Assembly (NCBI GenBank): GCA_963277665.1
Contig: OY728159.1
Location: forward strand, 1,015,763,343-1,015,827,342
DNA from: Viscum album
Lineage: Eukaryota > Streptophyta > Magnoliopsida > Santalales > Viscaceae
Length of the DNA: 64,000 nt
Reading direction: 5' to 3'
Part shown: positions 9,815 through 22,775 of the stretch, piece by piece
How positions within the stretch are numbered: the stretch's first letter is position 1
Layout: each line of letters starts with the position of its first letter
Position numbers and translations under genes: made by a program
The notes under the pieces: generated by a model
What the model saw: the letters and a program-made list of their open reading frames with translations, nothing else
Databases searched by the model: none
What the model was told of the DNA's origin: nothing

Positions 9815-12523
9815 CTAGTTTATTTGTGTTAATTTTCCTATTATATTTTCTAACCTAACAATCTATTCAAGTCCTTTAAAATGATTCATAAAGATTTTGT
9901 GAATTTTCCAAAGAATATATATTGGTAGTATCAAATTGGGCATGCATAAATACCTCTTTATCATTCACCAGGTATAGATCATGTTAAAACCCAACAAGTC
10001 ATTTCATGGTTATTACACCTAGGTACATCGTTTTCAAATAGACATCCAATTATAATATCCATACATGGGTGTAATTTCTTGGAAACCATTTTGTAAATAC
10101 CATGACCCTAGTATCCTAGATTTAGTGTTTAATTTATTACATTGGTTCTAGATACAATCAATCACTTCCCAAAGGATGGAATAGTTTAGTAGTATTGGAA
10201 AACTAGATACATGCTTGAATTTCATATTAAAATTGAAATCATAAAATAAAAATATTATTTTATTTTATTACACCATTATTCCCTTTATCATATCCCTAAA
10301 TATCAATCATAATACACTTATTGACATCCTGGGGAATGGAAACATAAGAAATGGTTGAGCTTGGATGCTTAGTAAGTGTATGCATACAGTGAAAGATACT
10401 GTTAACAAACAAGGAATGATCATAACGAAAAAGTAAAAAACTGAAACACATTTCATTTAATAAATTACTTAAACATGATGAATAATATGGTTGGAAAAAT
10501 GATGATCAAAATAATTTCATATAAATAATCACATAATCTTGAAAATTATCCATGTATATTCTAATTAATCAAATAATCACACAGACATCAATAACTAATA
10601 TAATAATGAGGGAATGTATAATGTCATAAATCATAAACATAACTTCAAGTCCTCGTTCCAAGACATTTTACATAAATGGGTAAGTCCTCAGAAAAATACT
10701 CAATCTATTTTATCTTATGAGACCAACAAAGGCATCGAGAGGCTATAGTGGGCCCCACCCATCACTTACTGAGTCCAATGCATTCATCATATGAAAGGGG
10801 AGAAACATAATCAACGTAAATATTTTTATTAAAAATCTAGAATATGAAATTTTAATAATTTCTCTATTCAATAAACAAAATCAACATAAACATTCATATT
10901 AAAAACTATCACATGAATGTTAATACATTCCCTGTTCAAAGTTATTATAAACCATCAAGAGTTATATAGAGAATGGTATCAAAATAGTACACCCCCATTC
11001 ATAATGATAATAAAAAACCCAAATAAATAATAAGTATGTTATCATTACAACATATTCTCAATTGAAAATAAGTAAAATTAGGGTTTTTTCATTTATTAAT
11101 AAAAATTCCATGAAAATTCCATTACAAATATCTTTAAGGAAAATAACTTTTTCACTATGAAACTCACTTTCAAAATATAATAATTTACAGAATAATGGGT
11201 AAAAAATTATTTTAAAATAATCATTGAAAATTCTGAATTAATATTCAAATAATTGATTGTTCATGACCACAGGTAATTTTTTACATGTCATATATAAAAA
11301 AACATTATTTTTTCATTGTTGTAAAATGTTTTAAAAGTACCTTGCTTAGAAAATGAAATAAGGGTTACTTTCAAATAATTTTTTAAAAAGTAAAACATGG
11401 GTAAAAAATTTCTTTAATAAATCATTTATAAAATGTTAAAAATATTTTTGAAAATATTTTTAGAAAACAATTATACGGAAGAAAAATGATTTTCAACTAG
11501 AGAGAGAAATAAATTCATCTTTTCTTGAAAACATTTTATCAATAATTTTAACTACCAAAGAGAGTATAATTGTATTATTACTTTAAAATTTCATGAATAA
11601 CTATATTATAAGAAAATATATTGGTTTTAAATAGAAATATCAAAAAATTCCCCCAAGGAATACTTAAACATAAAAAATCCCAAATAACGGTGACATTGTG
11701 AAATAAACTCTTACCGTTTTAGTAACATTTGAATCATAAACCCCATGAAAAAAAAATAACTTCAAATGAAACATTAAATGACATGAATATAAAGATCTAA
11801 ATTATATAACATATCAAATGGGAAGTATATATTTCACCCAAAATAAATAAGTATTGTATATGGAATATGTCTCACGGAAGTAAAAGTGAGACGAGAAGCC
11901 TTTACCTCATGTCCGAATTCTTTTGTACATGTTAAAATATCTTATTTAATAAATATATATTTATTATAAATATATTCTATAACCATATTCACAAATATCA
12001 TTCCATATATTATTTACTTATAACCTTTTATTACCCATTTATTAACAATTCATTATTAAAATCACTATTATGGGTGATAAATGCTTTGTTTTTCATGTAT
12101 TTTTTGGTTTGGAAGTTTCGGTCCTTGAACTTTTATCATGGTTCCATAATATATAAAATTTTAAACATGATATAAATAAAATATATATTCATTACATAAG
12201 TATTTATAATATCCCATAAAATATAGTGATAGAAAAATGAGTTACACCGTTCATGGAGACGGCAAGTCATTCGTACGCATGAACATTGTTTTAATTTTTT
12301 GAAAAATGGAACAAAAGAAAGGTAGAAAATATTTAGCCTTTAAAGAATGATTATTATATCATATAAATCATATATATTCATTAAATATATCCTTATTACC
12401 ATCCATGTCAAAATAAAATGAAAATTCTTTCACATCTCTTTGTGGAGGTTGTAGTCCACACGTACGAACAAGTGATGTTATCATTTTCTAATAGAATGGA
12501 AGGTAAGATGGTAGATATTTTCA
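9815..12523 (-). repeat. outer element, left (3') LTR, first segment
   Basis: It matches 27082-29890 in order. It breaks at ggtagatattttca, where the nested element starts with tgacctaac. In the intact right copy the same place reads ggtagatgagatattata. The rest of this LTR resumes at 22776. Confidence 0.7.
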
Positions 12524-13779
12524 TGACCTAACCCAAAAGGTCCTAAGACACAACTTCCCAAATACCTACTCTAATATTTCATGGGATGAAAACTAGTGCC
12601 AAGAATGAATATCACACACATGGGAGGCATTTGCCTAAGGTACTTATACGTACACAGGCATCTTTAATCCTATAAAATGATGGAATGTAAAACAATTGAT
12701 AACAATTCATGAATAAATCTAAAATAGCACAATAAAATTAAAATATAATGTAAATTAAATTATAAAAATAGTTTGAATACAAGCCCATCCAAAATTGGAA
12801 ACAAAGTCCGACCTTCTCAGAAGGATGGGACTGTTGTCAAATGCAACATTGGTATACGCCTTGGTATGTATATCCCAACTAAGATCAACCTTGTACTTGT
12901 CCTCTAAGGAATCTGTAGAAAGTTTCATCATCTTCATCATAAATTAAATTTGTGGGTAGACCCCATTTATGGTTGATTATAATAATACCCAACTGGACAC
13001 CCTAAAATAAAAAATTAAAAAACATCAAGAGTAATCATCTCATCACAAGATATGTCCATCATAATGTGATACAAACAAGAAAAGATCCATATATACTCAT
13101 AAAATAATCTGAGTCTCAAAATTTCTTAACCACTACCATCCATAGTTCCACTATGAGGTTTCAAGGTAACATTTGTCCAGAAGATCTCACTCCATGATCC
13201 CTTCAATCCCCAATGGCACTCAACCGAGAGATGTCACTCATTAATTATCGTTAAGCCGATGGAACATCCCTACTATCCCATAGGTCACACTCATAAGATC
13301 TATCCAGGAAAAAGAAGATAGGAAACTAAGAGGTTTCATTTGATATACATACTCCATCGGACCAATACACCCATAAGAAAGATCAGACATCGATACATAG
13401 ATAGGGCTCACTAGGGGACATCAGACACTACTAGGAACATCCTCCTATATAGGGGATCAATTCCCATGTAAATATTGGTAATTTCAATTACAAAAATCCC
13501 CATATAAGGAAACAATAAGTATATTAGGGTCACTTTGGGACTCTTGGAGAGATACATACTCTAAGCCGCTAAGTTATCTATCTAATCGAATTAAGACCAC
13601 TCACTCCAGAAGAAGGGATCATGCTTTTACTACACTGGTCATCGGGAAGCTACAACGGGGTCACCCTATATGATAAGAATGTGATGCCACACCAAACCCT
13701 CATAATAATAGACCAATAGAACACACTCAACTGATACTAGTCCAAGGAAGATTATATGAGCTCAAAAAGGAATATGTCC

Positions 13780-14330
13780 TGTCCTTAAAGGAGTACACAG
13801 AATGTCCCACTAAGCCTGGAACTGCCTATGTCTTGTGTTCACATGGAATACACATTTCCACACTACACAGTGTGTCCCTAAGGTACACGACGTGAAGATT
13901 TCTCCCTGACACTTGAGGTTCCATCCTTCTCTTGCCTGTGTACACCGAACTGTGTACCTGGTCTTGTCCGAGTACATGGATCTACCCATATACTTTGTCC
14001 TACCAGAGTAATTCTCAAGTACATGGTGTGTAGGCCACATGGACCCATGGAAATTTACTTCCTATACATGTCGATCCATCCACCATTTGTTGCATGGCAT
14101 GTGACATGGTATACAGAGCATGTAAGACTACATGGCCTCCTATACATGTACCCCCTATACACATCAAGCTATTTGGATAAGGGTCATATAGCATGTGAAA
14201 CATGTCACATGGCATGCCATATTTATATCTCTGATAAAACCCTAGCACCACATAGAAGGGACTACATGGTGTGTGTTCATAGGACAGTACATTGTGTAGT
14301 CGGATTTTTCATAGAACAAGCAGAATAAAT
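13780..14330 (-). repeat. cluster of tacac/gtgta and acatgg/catgt motifs in the LTR
   Basis: Short inverted motifs such as tacacagtgtgtcc, catgtac and acatggtgtgt recur about twenty times. The same cluster is at 21060-21560 in the sister LTR. On the minus strand it lies in the first half of the LTR, the expected U3 side. Confidence 0.5.
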
Positions 14331-15067
14331 TCACACATCTTTGATTGGGCCTCTACAACCACTAATTCTATAGGGAATCATGCCACACTCCATGGATCTA
14401 AGGTTGACTAAACCTACTCACTACCTATGGTCATATTTTCATAGTTCCTTCCATACCCACCACTTGGGAAATAACTATCATCACACCTTGCCAATATTAC
14501 ACGCCAAAACCATGAACTACGTATCTCGATCCATTCATGAATCAAATTTCATCATCATGAACCACAACTATGACATAGAATATCCATCCTAGACCCATGG
14601 TAGTGATTTATTTCTCTAAATATTGAATTTTCAATGATCATTCACTGGGTATTCATTGAATCATATGACAAAAGAAATTTCCAATAATAAACACATGTAA
14701 AATAGTGAGAAAAAAACATAAACCATAGATTTGAGAAAAAAACCTTACACTTTGTTCATTTAAACCTTGATCAATTTTCATAGGTAATATGAATGAATAT
14801 TTATATAAATCAATGAAAAATAATAATAATTATCCTTAAATACCAAAAATAACCCCATACCTGCAAAATGATCGATCCGTGAATCAATTCATTATTAAAT
14901 TGATTCGTGTTTGACATAGAATAAAAAAATTGGGATAAATCCAAAAATAAAACACCCTAACTCTATTTTGATTGTCCATTGATGAAGAATGAATCTGTGT
15001 CTTTTTTGTTGGCAAGATCCTTGATTTTCAATGGCACATTGATCACCAAATCTCAATCTGTTGATCC

Positions 15068-15741
15068 TGCCTGAATGGCCCGAAGGCCTTATTTTTTATT
15101 GATTTTTGATAACCCCCCTTTCAAGGGATGAGGGGGAACCCTTACAAGGCCCGTAGGCTCAGAGATTACATGTCCTGTAGGCTTAGGAGATTACATGACC
15201 CGAAGGTCTTAGGGAATTCAACCAGACTATCTACAAGGAACTTCCCCTCCACAGCATCTGCATCCTGATAGTAGCTCTTCATCTTTTCATGACCGTCTAG
15301 CTAGGCTTCCCATGCAAGTACAGGCTGGTATTGATGGCATAGTCATACCCTCTCATTCTGACAATCCATTTGGCTCTGATCTGGTGAGTGCACCTGCTCT
15401 AAATCCTCTTCTGGGGCTGCTCATTTTTTGTAGTGTGTCTGGGGCCTGCATTCATGTAGCCTGAAGGCCTTGGGGTGGCCCTAAGGCCTTAAGGTGGCCC
15501 AAAGGCCTTGAGAATCAACTAGACCGAAGGCCTTGGGTGGCCCAAAAGCCTTGCAGGACCCGAGGACCAAACTGGTGGCCCAAAGGCCCAGATAGATGAA
15601 TAGTTCCGGCTACTACAGTACCGAAGAGTGCCTACTACAGTACTTCTACAGTAACCCAGAAATATGCCTCCACCCAGATTTGATCTCGGGTCTCTTGGAT
15701 ACACCTAGCGAGTCCTCACCAACTGGGATGAGGCTCATGTG
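15068..15741 (-). mobile_element. SINE-headed non-LTR insert (674 bp) with 14-bp target duplication
   Basis: The insert is absent from the sister LTR at 22318-22345. It is flanked by caatctgttgatcc (15054-15067) and caatacgttgatcc (15742-15755). Read on the minus strand the start looks like a tRNA: an A-box-like cccagttggtgagga (15716-15730), then a B-box-like gagatcaaatctgggt (15673-15688). After that come repeated tggcccaaaggcctt motifs (about 15440-15590), and an AT-rich tail near 15095-15115. The variable-length duplication and tRNA-like head point to target-primed retroposition. The length is well above that of most tRNA SINEs, so this may be a composite SINE. Confidence 0.7.
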
Positions 15742-16219
15742 CAATACGTTGATCCACGATCTTGATTTATACCAATGCTCCTCCACACTCTCCTCTCAAT
15801 TCTCAAGGTTATGAGTCTAATGCTAATAATTGGGTATAATATCATATTTAAAGAGGAAAATTTAGGTCATAGAATCAATGAAATAAATTAAATAAATTTC
15901 TTTCTTTTTTTATTAATTCACCCTTGATTGCACTTTAACCAAACACCTGACACCAATAAAGGTTATTTCATGCATAGGGTAAAACTCCTATTATGAACTC
16001 AATGGTACCCTTGGATTTTCAATCCAATACTCATTTTGGGAGTTATTCCACTTTTTTAGGAAAACTACACCCACATGAGATTAATATATTTAATATATTT
16101 CAAAAATTAATTTTGGGAACATTGGGCCTTTAAATCTCATATCATCATAGCGCTTGGATCTAGAAATATTCCTAGATTTTTCCAAAGTATTACATGGAAA
16201 AAACTAGGACATTATATTA

Positions 16220-16230
16220 TTCCCTCCTTC
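16220..16230 (-). other. polypurine tract of the nested element
   Basis: On the minus strand it reads GAAGGAGGGAA, directly before the start of the left LTR. It fixes the minus-strand polarity together with the PBS at 19745-19758. Confidence 0.7.
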
Positions 16231-19200
16231 AATTCTTTCCATCCCTAAAAAGAACAAACTAAGAAAAAGTTGGGGATACTAAGCTCCCAACAGGGTCTCC
16301 CGCTCCTATGAGTACTCCCAATGGTTTTCTATGCTATCAAAAAACACACACCCAAGGAAAAAACTTACCCATAAAGGGTATTTATTTTATCGGTCCTCAA
16401 CATCATTGGATCCTTGAAAAGGGATACTCCACTCTCATGGACCAGATTACCCAGGTTGATATCATACAATGATCCATGCACATAAATCCCCATTTGTGAC
16501 ATTTTGAGAACACCGAGAAACCCAAAACTACTATGGCCTAAGGGTTAAGTAGCACATCACCTCCCCAACTTGACACAACATTAATCAAAAAAGGGCCTAA
16601 GATTCCTATAGATAGCCTACATCCATGGAAAAGACTCAGTAACTCTCCCACTCCAAAGGCCTCTGTGAATCAGTCCACTAAGGATTCCTAACGTTTATTA
16701 GTTAGTCCCCATCGTCCCTTGGATTAACTTCACTCTTTAGAACCATAACTAAAACCAAAACTAGGACCCAATCATTGTTACGAAATGAATCCAACCATTA
16801 TAACAGTGTCCTTTATGTTCTCTCATACATGGACTCACAAATTTTTTACTCAGGTGGTGGAGTGTTAATATCCATGATAAAAAAACCCCACTATTGTTAA
16901 ATGATCCTAACAACCATGGCTCAAAAACTTACATGTAAACTCAAATGATGGCCACAAGAACCTGAATGGTTCACTTTACCTGGCCTATATATTGGGGTAA
17001 TACATTTTTCTTAATTGAAACTGAGCCTCCAAAGGCTTCTTATATTCTCTCCCTAATCATGTTGTGAGGTAAGAATCATAGTATGTAACTATCGTCAATG
17101 TAATTCCACAAATATAGACTACCTCATGCATGCACAAGTGTCCCTAACTCTCTAAAAAGATCTGTTGGTCATCAACTATAGACAAATGAGACAACAAGAG
17201 TTTAACTCGAAAATATACTACAACTCCCTTTTCTATCAAACTAATTCCAAAGAGATTCTGGCACATCCTCACTTCCACTAGATTTGCTTCTTTGGGAAAA
17301 CAACCCCTCAACACCTCCTCTCACATCATGACCAGAATCACTATCTAGCCCTAGAAAATGGATGACATGATTCCCTCCTTCAAGTAATCCATCATTAACA
17401 TATCCATTGGATATCTTGTTACACATCATCTCACAATTGATATCCCTAATTCATACCTCCACAACTCTCAGAATAAGAGAAGTGTAATAACTATTTATTG
17501 GAGTAAAACCACACCATCCTTATGTGTCTATTGTGCTCAAACTTGACACCGAGAACACATGGATTCCATGGAAGAATTCTACCATGAACTGATCCAAGAA
17601 GGATTAAGGATACATTTCATAAGTCTCATTATTATGATGTGTAACACAACTTTAAAAAGTGTATCACAACTAAATCAAAACATCCGTAATGGATTTGGAA
17701 GGCCACTATTGGTATACCCTAATCCAAAACCTGTCTCAAGGTAAAACTCTGAGAATCACTTCTCAACATCCCATTGGTCGAAGAAGTCATTGATTCTCAG
17801 GAGAAGATATTTCCCCTCATTTCCTCTTGTCTAAGTGAAACCAATCCACAATCAACCATAATCACTCATAAATATCTTAGTAGAATAAATATGGTATTCT
17901 CGGGCTAAAAGATCAGGTATTACAAACCCATTTCTCTATAAAATCATGTACATTATCTCTTTATACTCCACCTGGGATCACTCCTTATTAAAAGAGGAAA
18001 AATTCATCCCAACAAACTAGAATCACTACTACTCTCACCAATTGCAATCATATAAGTATGGATGGTAAACAACATGCCAATACTAAGGAAAATATCATAG
18101 GATCCCACTATCACTATGTAAATATTTCATGTGAGGCTCACTATTTCATTAAAGATTCAGGTCACACTATAGATAGAAGAGTGAAATCATTAATCCTATC
18201 TATGGGAGCCTCAAACACAAGGTTCAATAAAAAATTAATCCATTGGTATCTTTCATACTCAAACAAGGGATATGCTCAGGGATAAGTAGATCATGAAACT
18301 ATGTGATAACTACACCTCGAATTCACTCGAAGCCACTACGAGATCCTATAGCTTTCAAGTCATCCTTTCCCTATCCCACCTATTAAACATAACTAGGTCC
18401 TACTCCAACACCTTGGAACATAAAACAACCTTAAATACACGATTTAGAGAAACTCATCTACCACACCTCCACACTATCTTCTTTGGGCAGCACTGACTCG
18501 GACAGACGGTTTTGGATCGTGTCTCAAGAACATGTCTTGGTGGGGAAATTTCCCCCTCTTACTTGCAAATCCAAATTCATTCCAAACACCACCTAAAAAG
18601 GGCTCCACCTACACCCCACATCTCCTAGTAAAATAAATTGAACAAAGGAGAAAAAAAGTGGAATTTACCAATGTCTAACAGTACTTAAACAGGAGTAGAA
18701 AGAACACAAATCATACATCAAAACATTCCTAGAGCCTCTGGGTAAAGAACCTCTAGCACCTGTATCTATCCAAGAACCTAAAAACTAGCTTCTTAAGCCT
18801 AGAGTGGTCCTCATAGGGTTGAAGGTGGGAGCATCAAACCCAAGAGCTTACCACTACCTCCATCTCCCCCAAATCCTTTATTTCATATGTCATCATGCGA
18901 ACCTCCTCACTCTAATCATTGCCTTTCCTTAGGTGGTTCATCAACCATCCCTCTAACAGTAGCATTATGAGTAGGAAAATCCCATGTGATATGTGCTCTC
19001 CCATCACAAGAAAATAAATTCCTCTATATTAGAGAACTATTATACCCCTAAGGTATTTGATGAAACCTCAAGTTTCGTGACTTGTATTGCATTCCTACTA
19101 TCAGTATGTCCTGATGACCCTACTCTCTGAGAGATCCCTACCTCAGAAGCTCACAATATGTGATCAAACCCTCTGTATCATTGTCCAGCACCAACAGATC

Positions 19201-19744
19201 CATCCACAACTCAGTTTAACAAGTTGCATCCACCCAATCCCTCAGAGGTGGATCTACTCACTGCTCAATAGGTGGAATCTCTACCAGTTATCCACTCAGA
19301 AAAAAACTGGCATATGATCAATCCCCTACATAGAGACCTCATCACTCATCGGGTCGAACTCTTGACCCCACTATGGAAACCTCACTAGATTTCATCATGA
19401 ATACATCATTAAGTAATATGAGACATATAACGGTCAATGATTATATATAGAGAGTTGAATCAAAAAAGAAATGGAAACCACAACCCATTCATGTATGATA
19501 CATGTACCAATGTTTCCCCCCTTAACCAATGAGAACATATACCAAGTCAACAAGAAGGTTATCATTGTGTTGGTGAATGGATATTTCATCTACCACACCA
19601 ACACTAGAAACCCTGGCTTGGGATCCAATCTCAAAACATTTAACATTGTTTCCCTAGTACCCAAACCAAACCTCATAGCTAGATAAAAAAACTTCAAACT
19701 CTATTATTAATCCTAGCCAGTGTCGTAAAACTTTAGGCCAGGTA
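16231..19744 (-). pseudogene. interior of the nested element, decayed gag-containing remnant
   Basis: About 3.5 kb on the minus strand with no frame longer than 82 codons. The one passage I can tie to a retroelement is at 18935-19021. There the minus strand reads NLFSCDGRAHITWDFP followed by THNATVRG, which looks like a worn gag zinc knuckle (the first Cys and the His remain; the others are lost). Its place, some 750 bp after the PBS, fits gag. I found no reverse transcriptase, integrase or protease motif in the remaining 2.7 kb. The interior is therefore deleted, or decayed past recognition. Confidence 0.45.
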
Positions 19745-19758
19745 CCCCTCTAATACCA
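19745..19758 (-). other. primer-binding site of the nested element
   Basis: On the minus strand it reads TGGTATTAGAGGGG, close to the initiator tRNA-Met site. It lies 13 bases beyond the LTR end gttaggtca, with tttcgtgaaagaa between them. Confidence 0.7.
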
Positions 19759-19771
19759 TTCTTTCACGAAA

Positions 19772-22700
19772 TGACCTAACTGGGCCCGAGAGGCCACTAC
19801 CCCAAGCCTACCTTCAATAGTCCAGGAGATGGTGCCAAGCACCAATAAAAAAAATATCACACACATGGGAGGCATTAGACTAAGATACATGTATGCACGC
19901 ACACATCTCCAAACCAATAAAATTATGAAATTTAAAACAACTGAAAACAATTCATGCATACATATATAATCCCATAATCATAGTATGGCATAAAGTATTG
20001 GAAACCATAAAATGGGGCCAAATACAATCCCACCTAAAACTCGAAACAATATCTGGCCTACTCAGGAGGGGAAAGCTGTTAAATGAAACACCAACATACG
20101 CCTTGGTCTATATATCCCAACTAAGCTCCACCTACTCCTATTACTCCAAGGACTCTATATAAAGGTTCGTCGTCTGTATAAGACATGACATGTGTGGGTA
20201 GAAACCATGTAGGAGCGGTTATAAAAATACCCGGTATGACACCCCGAAATAAAAAACACAAAACATCAAGAGTAGTTATCTCATTATAGGATTTTTCAAT
20301 CATAATATAATACATACAATAAAACACATAGATATGATCATAAAATACATTAAGTCTCAAAATTCTTCAACCACTACCATCCATAATTCCACTATGAGGT
20401 TTCAATGTAATGCTCATCTAGAATATCTCACTCCATGAACCCTTTTATCCTTGATAGAACTCAATTGGGAGATATCACTCACTGGGTATCGCTAAACTGA
20501 TGGCGCATCCCTAATATCCCAAAGGTTACACTCATCAGTTATATATAGGGAGAATTGCACATGAAACCAAGAGGGTTCATCCAAGATACACACTCCATTA
20601 TACTAATACACCATTATAAAGATCATATCTCAATACACAGATAGAGGATAAACACCCATGGATCACTGGGGTGGTACCAGAACCTACTGGAAACATCCTC
20701 CTAGATAGAGGATTGAATACAATGTAAATATTGTTCACGCCAATTCCAACAAACCCCATCTAAGGAAACACTAAGGATATGAGGATTGCTTTGGGCCTCT
20801 TAGAGGGATACCTGCTCCAATCCATTGAAATATATGCCGAAGTGAACTAAGAAAACTCACTCTAGAAGAAGGTATCTCTCCCTTACTGCATTGATCATTG
20901 GAAAGATATAGTAGGGTTACACTTTATGATGGGAATGTGATACCAAACCAAACCCTTATAGGAATGGGCCAAGGGAACACACTCAATCGATACTGGTCCA
21001 AGGAAGCACACACAGGATCACAACAAAGATGATCTAAGAGGAAGGATGAATATTACTTGTCCTCAAAGGAGTAAATGGTGTGTCCCACTAATTATGGAAC
21101 TACCCATGTCTCACGCTCACACAATATGCACTTTTCCACAATATGTGGTGTTTCCCTAAGGTACACAGGATGTAGATGTCACCCTAGAACTCGGTGTGCC
21201 ATCCTAATTGGGCTCATATACACTAAAACATGTACTTTTCCATGTATGAGTACACATCACTATATGTTTACTTCTTAAGTACATAACATGTGGGATATAT
21301 GGCCACTTGGGCATTTACTACCTATACATTACAATTTGTCCCCTATGTGTTGCATGATGTGTGGCTTGCTACACACGGCATGTAACACTACATGGCCTCC
21401 TAGGCATGCACCCATGTACATGAAAAAATGGTTGACTAAGGGTCACATATCAAGTTACACATATCATGTGGAATTACATCCTTATCTTTGTGTTGAAACC
21501 CTAGCGCTGCACTGAAGGGACTGCATGGCATGTTTTCATAGGACTATATGTCGTGTAGTCGAGTTTTTCAAAAAACCCATGGAAAACTTCAAACGTATTA
21601 AATCGGGCCACTACAGCCATTTATTTCACTATGAATCATGTTTCACACCCTAAATATGAGTTTTACTGAGCCTCCTCACTACCGATGGCCAAATTACAGC
21701 TATTTTTTTCATACCCGCTGCTCGGGAAACAACTATTGTCATGCCTCGCCGTTACTACATGCCAAAACTGTGAACTGCATCTCCCGATCCATATGTGAAT
21801 CAAATTTCATCATCATGAACCAAAACCATGACATATAATATCCATCCTATACCCACGATAGGAATACTTTTCACCAAAGGTCGAATTCACAATGATCGTT
21901 CACCAGGTATTCTTCAAATCAAAGGCCAAAATAAATTTCCAACTCAAATGCATGTAGAACGGGGAGAGAAAACCATAAACCATAAAAGTGAGGAATAAAA
22001 CTCAGAATTTGTTTATTTTAGTATCAATCCATTTTCATAGGGAATATTTTTAAATAGGTATATAAATAAATTTACAAACAAGTAATAATTATCCCCAAAA
22101 TCCTTTAAAAAAACACATACCCATAAAATGATTGATCCATAAATCAATCTGTTTGATTGATTGATTATCACTCGGTATGGTATAAGAAAAATAAGAATGA
22201 AGCCAAAAATCAAACATACTAGCTCAATTTGGATCGATCACTAACAAATATTGAATCTACTTCATTTCCATTGGTGATATCCTTGGTTTTTTGTTTGAAC
22301 ATTGATTGCCAAAGCTTGATATGTTGATCCACAATCTCGATATCCATCAACATTCCTCCACACTCTCCTCTCAGTTATTAAGGTTATGATGAAAACTTTA
22401 TGAATTGGTTATAATATCATATTTAAATAAGAAAATTTATTTTGTTGTATCAATGAAATAAAATACATAAACTAATTTATTTATTTTATTAATTCACCTG
22501 TGACTTCACTTTAACCAAACCCACAATTCTGACAAAGGTAATGTCATACCTAAGGAAAAACCCACATTCTAAACTCAATGATGCCCTAAGATTTCAAATC
22601 TAAGACTCAGTTTGGGATTTATTCCACTTTTTTAGGAAAAATATTCATGCATGATATTAATATAGTTAATATATTTCAAGAGTTAATTTTTGTCACATCG

Positions 22701-22775
22701 TGTCACAGCACCTAGAACCAAAAATATTCCTATAAATGTTACAAAGTCTTACACAGTAAAAACTAGGAAATTACA
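19772..22775 (-). repeat. nested element, right (5') LTR
   Basis: It runs from tgacctaac to attaca, 3004 bp, and on the minus strand starts TGTAATTTCC. It lacks the 674-bp insert and so shows the empty site of that insertion. The LTRs are clearly diverged by eye in many places, so the element is old. Confidence 0.75.

Larger units (their letters stand above)
12524..16216 (-). repeat. nested element, left (3') LTR, carrying a 674-bp insert
   Basis: It runs from tgacctaac to attata (changed attaca). Landmarks shared with 19772-22775: 'tatcacacacatgggaggca', a 'cactaccatccat' box, 'tggaacatcc', a run of tacatggtgtgt-like motifs at 13780-14330, and 'cactctcctctca'. The small open frames inside are not conserved between the two LTRs and I do not call them genes. 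Confidence 0.75.
12524..22775 (-). mobile_element. nested minus-strand gypsy-type element with 3.0-kb LTRs
   Basis: It splits the left LTR of the outer element. Its own LTRs, 12524-16216 and 19772-22775, match along their length. The left one is longer by 688 bp, which is the 674-bp insert plus its 14-bp target duplication, so both are otherwise about 3.0 kb. The polarity is minus: a PBS-like site follows the right LTR on the minus strand (19745-19758) and a PPT-like site precedes the left one (16220-16230). The interior is 3.55 kb, too short for a full gag-pol. No matching 5-bp target duplication is visible (tttca on the left, tatgt on the right), so a boundary has decayed or is misplaced. 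Confidence 0.75.

Noticed and set aside
9591..9860. A small copia solo LTR (tgttatatta to cctaaca) with a TATA-like box
   Set aside because: The first seven bases are better explained as the end of the TRIM LTR, the right end falls within sequence shared with the other outer LTR, and no target duplication was found.
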